A DNA stretch of 18,659 nucleotides from SIAJ01 sp036266155 (GTDB taxonomy: Bacteria > Planctomycetota > Planctomycetia > Gemmatales > Gemmataceae): the NCBI GenBank assembly GCA_036266155.1, contig DATANR010000252.1, positions 1-18,659 of the forward strand, in the 5' to 3' direction. The notes under the pieces were generated by a model. That model was not told the origin of the DNA, did not search any database, and worked only from the letters and a program-made list of their open reading frames with translations. The translations under genes were made by a program, and so were the position numbers. Positions within the stretch are counted from its first letter, which is position 1. Every line of letters begins with the position of its first letter. Positions 7,854 to 15,500 of the stretch are shown piece after piece.

Positions 7854-8990
7854 TCACTTCGCGCTCAATAGCCACTCCTCATTAAACTTCGCCAGCGTCA
7901 GCGACTTCACACGGAACGATTTCCCCTCCAGGGTGCCGGCTTCAAAGAGGCAGTAGGCCCTCCCGTCGGGCCCGACTGCGAGGTCGGAGTAGCCGCTGGG
8001 GCCGGGCTCGATGGCACGGCAATACTTCCACGTCTTGCCGCCGTCCTCGCTCGCAAGCACCGACACGTTCTTCCGTTCGCGGCCGTCCGCGTGGTGCGGA
8101 TTCGAGAACAGGACGCGTTTGTCCCAACGGACCAGGCTGCCCATGCAGATCGGCTCCGGCAGGGCGGCGTCGAACGTCGGCTTCGACCACTTGGTGGCGC
8201 CATCCGCGCTGAAACTCACGGCCCGTTGATGCGTAGCCGTCTCGTGGCGCATGTTCACCATGACTCGGCCGTCGGGTAGTTCTACGGCCGCGGTCTCGCT
8301 GGGGTTGGTCACCTCGGAAGGCTTGCCAATGATGTCGCCAGCCGTCCAGGTCTGGCCGGCATCGTCGCTGAAGATTGTCGCACAGACCGACGGTTTGTGC
8401 CCGCCCTTCTCGGACGTCGATAACCAGACGGGCACAATCAGACGGCCCGTCTTCGTCAGCCGAATCCCATGCCCCGGCCCGGTGGCGATCACCTTCCAAT
8501 CGTAGCTGGGCCGCAATGCCTCAAACGTCGGCGTGATCTCGATCGGCGGGGCGAACGTCTTGCCGTCGTCCTCACTGCGCGTGTAGAAACAGCGCATGTA
8601 CTCGACGCAATACAGAAAATGCACGACGCCCTTATCCGCGATCATGACGGGGTTGTTGATGGTGATGTCTGGAAACTTGCCGAGCTTCAAATTGACGGCT
8701 ATCGGATTCTTCTCGAAGCCGCTGCCGACGTCGAACTTCTTCGCGTCGCTCCATGTCTTCCCGCCGTCGGTGCTGCGGCGATAGTGCAAGTCGATTGCAC
8801 CCCAGTCGCTCGCCGAGGTCTTACGCGCTTCGCAATAGGCAAGCAGCGTCCCCTTGTCGGTCGCGACGAGGCCGGGAATGCGATAGGTGAAATACCCGCC
8901 GGTGCCGGCCTCGAAGACGACTTGCTTCTCGAGCACCGGCTCGGCGGCAACGGCGGGAAGCGTAATCAAAAGCGGGATAATGTAGCGCAT
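7854..8990 (-). CDS. Exported BNR-repeat sialidase (GH33-like exo-alpha-sialidase)
   Basis: A 378-residue exported glycosidase with a signal peptide (about 1-16, cleavage after AVAA). It carries four Asp-boxes of the S-x-D-x-G-x-T-W type (starting near 73, 139, 208 and 314), the mark of a six-bladed sialidase propeller. Active-site candidates are all present: Arg37 in YRIP, acid/base Asp62, Glu232 and Arg248 (NMRHE), Arg304 or Arg306 for the third triad arginine, nucleophile Tyr334 in GYSDL, and Glu350. It should release sialic-acid-like or related terminal sugars from glycoconjugates outside the cytoplasm. Many planctomycete relatives are annotated only as exo-alpha-sialidases, and the real sugar may differ. 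No sialic-acid catabolism genes are nearby. It leads a probable two-gene operon with the small exported protein. Confidence 0.88.
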   Translation of the reverse strand: MRYIIPLLITLPAVAAEPVLEKQVVFEAGTGGYFTYRIPGLVATDKGTLLAYCEARKTSASDWGAIDLHYRRSTDGGKTWSDAKKFDVGSGFEKNPIAVNLKLGKFPDITINNPVMIADKGVVHFLYCVEYMRCFYTRSEDDGKTFAPPIEITPTFEALRPSYDWKVIATGPGHGIRLTKTGRLIVPVWLSTSEKGGHKPSVCATIFSDDAGQTWTAGDIIGKPSEVTNPSETAAVELPDGRVMVNMRHETATHQRAVSFSADGATKWSKPTFDAALPEPICMGSLVRWDKRVLFSNPHHADGRERKNVSVLASEDGGKTWKYCRAIEPGPSGYSDLAVGPDGRAYCLFEAGTLEGKSFRVKSLTLAKFNEEWLLSAK

Positions 8991-8999
8991 AAGGTTGGT

Positions 9000-9066
9000 G
9001 TAGCTGAATTCGTAAGAATTCAGAGCTTGGCCGGCCGGGAAGCTGAATTCTTAGGAATCCAGCTAC
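9000..9066. repeat. 67-bp nested palindrome with GGCCGGCC at its centre
   Basis: Two copies of a GTAGCTG-A/G-ATTC-N-TAAGAATTCAG unit lie head to head (9000-9023 and the reverse complement of 9043-9066), matching at 22 of 24 positions. Each copy is itself palindromic around CTGAATTC...GAATTCAG, and the axis of the whole element falls in GGCCGGCC (9029-9036). It fills the gap between the start of the sialidase gene and the gmd start, so it cannot be a simple terminator of either gene. It resembles a dispersed REP- or MITE-like intergenic element. Confidence 0.7.
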
Positions 9067-9147
9067 GAAGGCGACCGCCTGCCGCGTGGCCGTCCGCCGC
9101 GACCGCCCGTATCGTTGTCCCCGTCATTCAACGTTCGGGGCCTCCGC

Positions 9148-10116
9148 ATGAAGTCCGCGCTCATTACTGGAATCACCGGCCAGGACGGCAGCTATCTCGC
9201 CGAGCTGCTGCTCACCAAGGGCTATGCAGTTCACGGCGTCGTCCGCCGATCGAGCACCGAGAATTTCGAGCGCATCGGCCACCTGGGCGACCGCATCACG
9301 CTACACCAAGCCGACCTGAACGACCTCGCGTCGCTGACCACCGTCGTTCAAGAAGTGCGCCCGCAAGAAGTCTACAATCTCGCCGCCCAGAGCTTCGTGC
9401 CGACGAGCTGGAAGCAGCCGCTCCTGACCACCGACGTGACCGCCACCGGCGTGACCCGCGTGCTCGAAGCAATTCGCCTCGTCGACCCGAAGGGGGTCAA
9501 GTTTTATCAAGCATCGTCGAGCGAAATGTTCGGCAAGGTGCAAGAGACGCCGCAAACGGAGACGACCTCGTTCTATCCGCGGAGCCCGTACGGCGTGGCC
9601 AAAGTTTACGGCCACTGGATCACGGTCAACTACCGCGAAAGCTATGGCATGTTCTGCGTCAGCGGCATCCTCTTCAACCACGAAAGTCCGCGGCGCGGTA
9701 AGGAGTTCGTCACGCGCAAGGTGACCGACGCGGCCGCCCGCATCAAACTCGGCCTGCAAAAAGAACTCCGCATCGGCAACCTCGACGCCAAGCGCGACTG
9801 GGGCTTTGCCGGCGACTATGTGCGCGCCATGTGGCTGATGCTGCAACAAGACAAGCCGGATGATTACGTAATTGCCAGCGGGCAGACGCACACCGTCCGC
9901 GACCTGGTCCGCATCGCCTTCGGCCACGTCGGCCTCGACTGGCAAAAGCACACCGTGCAGGACCCCGCGTTCATCCGCCCCGCCGAGGTTGACCTGCTGC
10001 TCGGCGACCCGTCGAAAGCCAAGAAGGCGCTCGGTTGGACGCCGGAAGTCAGCTTCGAGCAACTTGTCCGCATGATGGTGGACGCGGACCTGCAGCGGTA
10101 CGGGAAAGACAAATGA
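9148..10116 (+). CDS. gmd: GDP-mannose 4,6-dehydratase
   Basis: A 322-residue extended short-chain dehydrogenase that converts GDP-D-mannose to GDP-4-keto-6-deoxy-D-mannose, the shared precursor of GDP-L-fucose and GDP-D-rhamnose. Seen are the NADP-binding GITGQDGSYLAELL motif, RRSSTENFERI, the catalytic SSSEMFG and YGVAK (Tyr-x-x-x-Lys), FNHESPRRGKEFVTRK, and GNLDAKRDWGFAGDYV, all typical of GMD. The ATG at 9148 is chosen because the Rossmann fold starts there; an upstream in-frame TTG at 9115 would add 11 unlike residues. GGGG lies 7 nt before the ATG. Its TGA stop sits inside a long hairpin shared with the gap to the reductase gene, with which it forms a pathway pair. Confidence 0.95.
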   Translation: MKSALITGITGQDGSYLAELLLTKGYAVHGVVRRSSTENFERIGHLGDRITLHQADLNDLASLTTVVQEVRPQEVYNLAAQSFVPTSWKQPLLTTDVTATGVTRVLEAIRLVDPKGVKFYQASSSEMFGKVQETPQTETTSFYPRSPYGVAKVYGHWITVNYRESYGMFCVSGILFNHESPRRGKEFVTRKVTDAAARIKLGLQKELRIGNLDAKRDWGFAGDYVRAMWLMLQQDKPDDYVIASGQTHTVRDLVRIAFGHVGLDWQKHTVQDPAFIRPAEVDLLLGDPSKAKKALGWTPEVSFEQLVRMMVDADLQRYGKDK

Positions 10117-10174
10117 TAAATGCGAAATGATAAATGAAAAAAACGTCATCATTTATCATTTCGCATTTATCATT
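10112..10174. repeat. 26-bp perfect inverted repeat in the gmd-rmd gap
   Basis: Bases 10112-10137 are exactly complementary to 10149-10174, with an 11-nt loop containing six A residues. Each arm is built from two near copies of AATGATAAATG, so the element is also a direct repeat. It is strikingly AT-rich inside a GC-rich operon, and it includes the gmd stop codon. No T-tract follows on the plus strand, so a standard terminator is unlikely; a dispersed repeat or an mRNA-processing hairpin fits better. Confidence 0.8.
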
Positions 10175-10190
10175 GCCGAAAGAGCGGAAG

Positions 10191-11099
10191 ATGCGTTGCC
10201 TGATCACGGGAGCGACCGGGTTCGTCGGCCGACACTTGATCGCGGCACTGCGCGCGGCCGGTCACGAAGTCGTTGGCCTGGCGCGGGAGTCCGCAGACCT
10301 TGACATCCTGGTTCATACCCTCGATCTGAACGACACGCCCGCGACGACAACTCTCCTCAAGCAAATCCAACCCGCCTGGATCTTCCACCTCGCCGGCTAC
10401 GCGGACAACGGCCGATCGTTTCAAGAACCGGCCGCGGCCTGGGCCGGAAATCGCGACGCCACGCGTAGCCTCTATACCGCCATGGTGCAAGCAGAACTGC
10501 GGCCGCGCATCCTCTATGTTTCGAGCGGCCTGGTCTACGGCGACGCGGGGCCGGGCGAGCATGTCTTCACCGAAACCGACGCGCTGCGACCGGCCTCGCC
10601 CTACGCGGAAAGCAAGGTCGCGGCCGAGCAACTGAGCCGCGAGTTCCCGCTCGACATCGTCTACGTTCGCCCGTTCAACCAGATCGGGCCGGGCCAGTTA
10701 CCGAACTACGCCGTCGCGAACTTCGCCCGCCAGGTCGTGGCCGTCGAGCGTGAACTGCAAACGCATGTGATCGTCAAAGGCAACCTGAACGCCCGCCGCG
10801 ACCTGACCGACGTCCGCGACATGGTGAAGGCGTACATCCGCTTGCTCGAAGTGGGCCAATCCGGCGAAGTCTACAACGCCGGCTCCGGCCAGACCTACCG
10901 CATGGGCGACATCTTGAATCGCCTCGCGGCCCTGGCACACATCACACTTCAAATCGACGATCAATCCGACCCCAACCGCCAAGCCGACACGGCCGTGAGC
11001 CGGGCGGATATCCGCAAACTCCAGCAAACGACCGGCTGGAAGCCGGAACATTCGGTTGAGCAGACGCTGACGGATGTGCTGGCGGATTGCCGGGGGTGA
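10191..11099 (+). CDS. rmd: GDP-6-deoxy-D-mannose reductase (GDP-D-rhamnose synthesis)
   Basis: A 302-residue NAD(P)-dependent extended short-chain dehydrogenase. The nucleotide-binding motif GATGFVGRHL, the strand IFHLAGYADNGRSF, the catalytic Ser of VSSGLVYG, the YAESK motif, and GNLNARRDLTDVRDMVKAY are present. The last resembles GDP-4-keto-6-deoxy-mannose reductases (RMD) more than GDP-fucose synthases. With gmd 75 bp upstream it should make GDP-D-rhamnose for lipopolysaccharide or exopolysaccharide. The ATG at 10191 is chosen because the fold begins at once, while the frame open from 10134 would translate the hairpin. The call of rhamnose over fucose or talose rests on motif likeness only. 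Confidence 0.82.
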   Translation: MRCLITGATGFVGRHLIAALRAAGHEVVGLARESADLDILVHTLDLNDTPATTTLLKQIQPAWIFHLAGYADNGRSFQEPAAAWAGNRDATRSLYTAMVQAELRPRILYVSSGLVYGDAGPGEHVFTETDALRPASPYAESKVAAEQLSREFPLDIVYVRPFNQIGPGQLPNYAVANFARQVVAVERELQTHVIVKGNLNARRDLTDVRDMVKAYIRLLEVGQSGEVYNAGSGQTYRMGDILNRLAALAHITLQIDDQSDPNRQADTAVSRADIRKLQQTTGWKPEHSVEQTLTDVLADCRG

Positions 11100-11127
11100 T
11101 CGCAGCGCACTTTCGTCGCTGTTGCGT

Positions 11128-11146
11128 TATAATTCGCTGAGCGAAT
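11128..11146 (+). promoter_or_regulatory. TATAAT -10 with abutting 15-bp palindromic operator candidate
   Basis: A perfect TATAAT (11128-11133) overlaps ATTCGCT-G-AGCGAAT (11132-11146), a perfect 7-bp inverted repeat with one central base, 19 bp before the antitoxin start. That placement is where antitoxins of this kind usually bind to repress their own operon. I saw no convincing -35 hexamer. Confidence 0.5.
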
Positions 11147-11164
11147 GACACAAAGGCGCAAGTG

Positions 11165-11395
11165 ATGACCACGCAAGTATCAGCCACCTGGACCAACGGC
11201 ACATTCATGCCGGATTCGGCCGTGACGTTGGCCGAGCAGACGCGTGTACGTCTCACGATCGAGCCAATTGTCGCCGAGTGGACGCCCGAAAGCGGGCGTG
11301 CAGCGTGGGAACGGCTCAAGGCGTCAATCCTGGAGAAGCCGCTTCACCTAGGCGGCGAACGCTTGACACGAGACGAGATGCATGAACGCCGTTGA
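11165..11395 (+). CDS. DUF104-like (AF2212-type) antitoxin
   Basis: A 76-residue small protein whose first 35 residues (QVSATWTNGTFMPD, then a segment with LAEQTRVRLTIEP) match the beta-rich DUF104/AF2212-like antitoxin fold that pairs with PIN toxins. The rest is a charged helix that would wrap the toxin. AAAGG lies 8 nt before the ATG at 11165; a GTG at 11162 is an alternative. It overlaps the downstream PIN gene by 14 bp (11382-11395), the classic coupling of a toxin-antitoxin operon. A TATAAT and palindrome lie just upstream. It looks intact even though its partner is broken. Confidence 0.78.
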   Translation: MTTQVSATWTNGTFMPDSAVTLAEQTRVRLTIEPIVAEWTPESGRAAWERLKASILEKPLHLGGERLTRDEMHERR

Positions 11396-11802
11396 CACCA
11401 ATGTCTTCGTCTATTCCCTGGATGTCGATGACCCAATCAAGCACGCCAAAGCGATTGAACTCCTACAGCGATTGGTAACCGACGCCGGCTCCACGGTCAC
11501 GCCCTGGCAAGTCGCGGGAGAGTTTCTCGCCAATTTGCGCAAGCGGGAATCAACCAAACGGATCACCGCTCAGCAGGTCGATAGTCACTTTCGTAACTTG
11601 CTCGCAATGTTCCCGCTGGCCAATCCCCTCGGCTCAACTGTTCCAGACGTGCTTTGAACTCCATTCGCGATTTAGCCTCTCCCACTGGGACTGCATGCTT
11701 CTGGCCGCGTGCAAGGAAGCCGGCGTGACGACGCTTTACTCAGAAGACATGGACGCCGGCACCGACTTCGATGGGCTCCGGAGCGTGAACCCATTCGTGT
11801 GA
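11382..11802 (+). pseudogene. Frameshifted PIN-domain toxin (VapC-like ribonuclease)
   Basis: Type II toxin of the PIN-domain family, expected to cut RNA until bound by its antitoxin. The upstream frame gives 91 residues with Asp5 (VDTNVFVYSLD) and Glu47 (WQVAGEFL), then ends at TGA 11655-11657. The next frame (+1) continues without a stop as CFELHSRFSLSHWD, CMLLAACKEAGVTTLYSED and VNPFV, stopping at 11800-11802. Both parts belong to one PIN domain of about 139 residues, and the needed acidic residues are split between the frames. Reading can be restored by skipping one base near 11640-11650, so a one-base insertion (or a sequencing error) is inferred. As it stands the toxin is probably inactive. 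Confidence 0.82.
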
Positions 11803-11815
11803 ATGGCAGCCAAAG

Positions 11816-12484
11816 TCACTTTACCAACTCCGCCTTTTGCGCTTCAACCAACCACTCCCCCGCGACGACGCGAACCGGGCCGCTGACGCGCAGTTTGGAC
11901 CCGTCGTCAATCTTCGCGTCCTTCAGCGCCACGAACGGCAGCGAGCCGTTGGCGTTTTGAATGGACCATTCGCCGGTCGACGTTCCAAGCTTCCAGCTTC
12001 CCTTCTTGACCGTTCCCTCCATCAACGCGTGATTCTCGGCCGGTAAGTCCGCCTTGTTCTTGTCGTCGATCGCGGTGACCTTCGACGCGATCAGCAAGGG
12101 AACCCGCTTCGACGTCTTGTCGCCGGTGATGGCAATGAGCAGGCCGCTATCCGTTGACGTCAAGATGCCCTCGACGGCGTATTGGCTGCCGATGAGCTTC
12201 AGCGCGTCGCCGACCGCGAAACTATTCGCGGGCAGCACGACGACGATGCCCGACTGGTCGTCGATCTTGAAGGCCGTGGCCGTCACCTTCTTGGTCGCCT
12301 CCGCGATCTTCTTTTGCACATCCTCGCCACCCTGAATAGCGACATTGACGCTCGTCGCCTGCAAAAACGCCGTCGCCTTGCCGGTGACGACCACCCGCGC
12401 CGGAGCGGGGACGTCTTTCTTGTCGTCGGCAAGAGCGCGACAAGCAATCGGCAAGACCAACAAGCCGAGGAGCAAGCTACGCAT
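11816..12484 (-). CDS. Exported protein of unknown function
   Basis: A 222-residue protein with a signal peptide (MRSLLLGLLVLPIACRALA, cleavage likely after ALA). The ATG at 12484 is chosen over the longer frame because GGAG lies 7 nt before it and the signal peptide begins there. The mature chain has an Ala/Lys/Thr-rich helix (VQKKIAEATKKVTA), then repeated beta-strands, and ends in a strand pattern (LRVSGPVRVVAGEWLVEAQKAELVK, read in parts) that could be an OB-like nucleic-acid-type or small beta barrel. I do not recognise a family. It is divergent from the TIR-WD40 gene, with only 102 bp between their starts, and ends 13 bp from the broken PIN gene. Confidence 0.75.
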   Translation of the reverse strand: MRSLLLGLLVLPIACRALADDKKDVPAPARVVVTGKATAFLQATSVNVAIQGGEDVQKKIAEATKKVTATAFKIDDQSGIVVVLPANSFAVGDALKLIGSQYAVEGILTSTDSGLLIAITGDKTSKRVPLLIASKVTAIDDKNKADLPAENHALMEGTVKKGSWKLGTSTGEWSIQNANGSLPFVALKDAKIDDGSKLRVSGPVRVVAGEWLVEAQKAELVK

Positions 12485-12586
12485 GATGAACTCCGCCGCG
12501 GGGCAGCACGTGCGCCCGACCTTGAGTAACATATCGACAGAACCACGCCAGTTATTCGCAGCCTGCCAACTCGCCAGGTGCCCACG

Positions 12587-15500
12587 ATGGCTGAATTGCT
12601 CCCCTTCGATGTATTCCTGAGCCACAGCAAGAAGGACGCGGACATCGTCCGCGCGCTAGCCGAACGCCTCCGCGCGGACGGACTGCGCGTTTGGTTCGAT
12701 GAATGGGAGATCAAAGGCGGCGACAACATCCCGTACAAGATCGACCAGGGCCTGGAAAACTCTCGCATTCTCGTGCTCTGCATGTCGAAGAACGCTTTCG
12801 GTGCTGATTGGCCACATTTAGAGAGCTATACCTTCCGCTTCCGCGACCCGCTGAACAAGGAGCGGCGATTCATTCCCCTGCGGCTCGACAAAGCCCCGGT
12901 TAAAGGGTCGCTTGCGCAGTTCCATTACATCAACTGGACGACGGCCCGGCGGGATCAGGAATACGCAAAGCTGCGCGATGCTTGCCAGCCGCCTGTCGCG
13001 ATACCGGCAACGGAAGCACAATCGATTCCAGGACAATTCGAGAATCGCGTCTTCTCGATCGGCCATACTAAGACGATCCGCTCGGTTACATTCAGCCCTG
13101 ACGGGCGTCAGGCATTGTCAGGATCGGACGACATGACGGTGCGTGTGTGGGATGCGATGACGCGTCACTGCAAGCAAGTGCTGGAAGGGCACACCGGGCA
13201 AGTCTTGAGCGTAGCGGGATCACCGAACGGTCGTCAGGCATTGTCAGGATCGGAAGACGCGACAGTGCGCGTGTGGGACGTGATGACAGGTCAGTGCGTG
13301 CGAGTTCTGAAAGGGCACGCAGAGAAGGTCTGGAGCGTATCGTGGTCGCCGGACGGTTGTCAGGCGTTGTCGGGATCGGAGGACAAGACGGTGCGGTTGT
13401 GGGATGCGACGACGGGCCAGTGCGAGCGAGCGCTGGAAGGGCATACGGCGCGTGTGTTGAGCGTATCGTGGTCACCAGACGGTTGTCGGGCGTTGTCGGG
13501 ATCGGAGGACAAGACGGTGCGGTTATGGGATGCGATCACGGGTCAGTGCGAGCGAGTGCTGGAAGGGCACACGGGACGGGTCTGGAGCGTATCGTGGTCG
13601 TCCGACGGTCGTCAGGCATTTTCAGGATCTGAAGATAAGACGGTGCGTGTCTGGGATGCGATAACGGGAAAGTGCGAGCAAGTGCTGGAAGGTCACACGG
13701 GACGAGTCTGGAGCGCGTCATGGTCGTCCGATGGTCGTCAGGCGCTGTCGGGATTGTGGGACAAGACTGCAAGTGCATGGAATGCGTTACGAGATCAGTG
13801 TGAGAGAGTGTTCGAAAGGCACACTGGCAGCGTCTTGAGCGTGTCGGGATCGCCGAACGGTCGTCAGGTGTTGTCGGGATCGGACGACAAGATATTGCGT
13901 GTGTGGGATGCGATGACAGGAACGTGCGAGCGAGTGTTGGGAGGGCACACAGGTAGCGTCTTGAGCGTGTGGTGGTCGCCGGACGGTCGTAAGGCGTTGT
14001 CAGGATCGGAAGACACGACAGTGCGCGTGTGGGATGTGGCGACAAGTCGGTGCGAGCGAGTTCTGAAAGGGCACACGGAGAAGGTCTGGGGCGTCTCGTT
14101 GTCGCCAGACGGTAGTCTGGCGTTGTCGGGATCAGAAGACAAGACAGTACGTGTCTGGGACGCGATGAGAGGGTGGTGTGAGCAAGAGCTGGAAGGGCAC
14201 ACGGAACGCGTCTTGAGCGTGGCGTGGTCGCCGGACGGGTGTCAAGCGTTGTCGGGTTCGGGAGACAAGACTGTGCGTGTCTGGGATGCGATGACGGGAC
14301 AGTGCGAACGAGTACTTGAAGGGCACACGGCCAGCGTCTTGAGCGTGGCGTGGTCGCCGGACGGTCGTCAGTTGCTGTCGGGATCAGAAGACAAGACTGT
14401 GCGTGTCTGGGAAGCGATGACGGGAAAGTGCGAGCGAGTACTTGAAGGGCACACGGCTAGCGTCTTGAGCATGGCTTGGTCGCAGGACAGTCGTCAGCTG
14501 CTGTCGGGATCAGAAGACAAGACTGTGCGTGTCTGGGATGCAATGACGGGTCAGTGTCTTGGCGTGTTTGAAGGTCACTCAGACCTAGTTGTCAGTGTCT
14601 CTTTTTCCGGTGCCGGGCGCGCTTTTTCGGGGGCGCAGAATGGCGTCTGGCGGGCGTGGGATATTTCGGAACTCATCGCGGCTACGCGTGCAGCGAGAGC
14701 AACCTTAAGCGACATACAATACACGAACGCGAAGGTGTTGTTGGTAGGAGATTCAAACGCAGGCAAGACTGCATTGACTCACCGGCTCGCAACTGGCAGT
14801 TGGAAAGCGAGCGGTGACTCGACGGTCGGCGCGTGGTCCACGCAATGGAGCTTGCAGGATCCCACTGCCGAGCCGGGCGTCGAGCGCGAAATTTGGCTTT
14901 GGGATTTTGGCGGTCAAGCCGATCAGCGCCTGATTCACCAACTTTACATGGATAGAACCGCTTTGATTCTGCTTCTGTTTAGCGCGGACAAGGAAGATGT
15001 GCTCCCAGGACTTCGCGACTGGCAAACTGCCCTCCGTCGTTGTGTTAAGACGGCAATCCCGCACATTCTCGTGGCAGGCCGGATCGACGCAGGGTTTAAA
15101 GCCAGCCGGCGCAAGCTGAAGGCCTTCGCAAAGGAACACAAGCTCCCATACCACGAAACGAGCGCGATTACCGGAGAAGGATGCGTTGGACTGCGTGCGG
15201 AACTGATCGCCGCCGTCGAATGGGGCCCCGCCCACACTTCGCCGCGCATTTTCAAGCTCATTAAGGACGAAATCTTGAAGCTGCGGGATGAAGGAGAAGT
15301 GCTGCTAACATTTAAGGAACTGCGCGAACTTTTATGGAGGCGGCTCCCAGATGAGCCGCGTTTCTCGGACGATACATTGCAGACCGTGATCAGCTTGCTC
15401 GACGGCCCTGGCGCTGTAAAGGAACTCGCGTTCGGAACCTACATCCTCTTGGCACCTGAGTGGGTGAGCGCCTACGCGCAAGCTGTCGTCAGGACGCTAC

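Noticed and set aside
8469..9701. 410-codon plus-strand open frame across the sialidase and gmd genes
   Set aside because: It runs antisense to the sialidase and out of frame with gmd, both of which have clear family motifs; its product is Arg-rich, low in complexity and matches no fold I know. Typical shadow frame in GC-rich DNA.
13092..14326. Overlapping minus- and plus-strand open frames within the WD40 region
   Set aside because: They are a by-product of the periodic coding sequence, with Ser/Pro/Thr/Arg-rich products that repeat the same 126-bp period.
13061..14572. Regular repeats suggesting a CRISPR or minisatellite
   Set aside because: The unit is 126 bp with no spacers and stays in frame as WD40 repeats of one protein.
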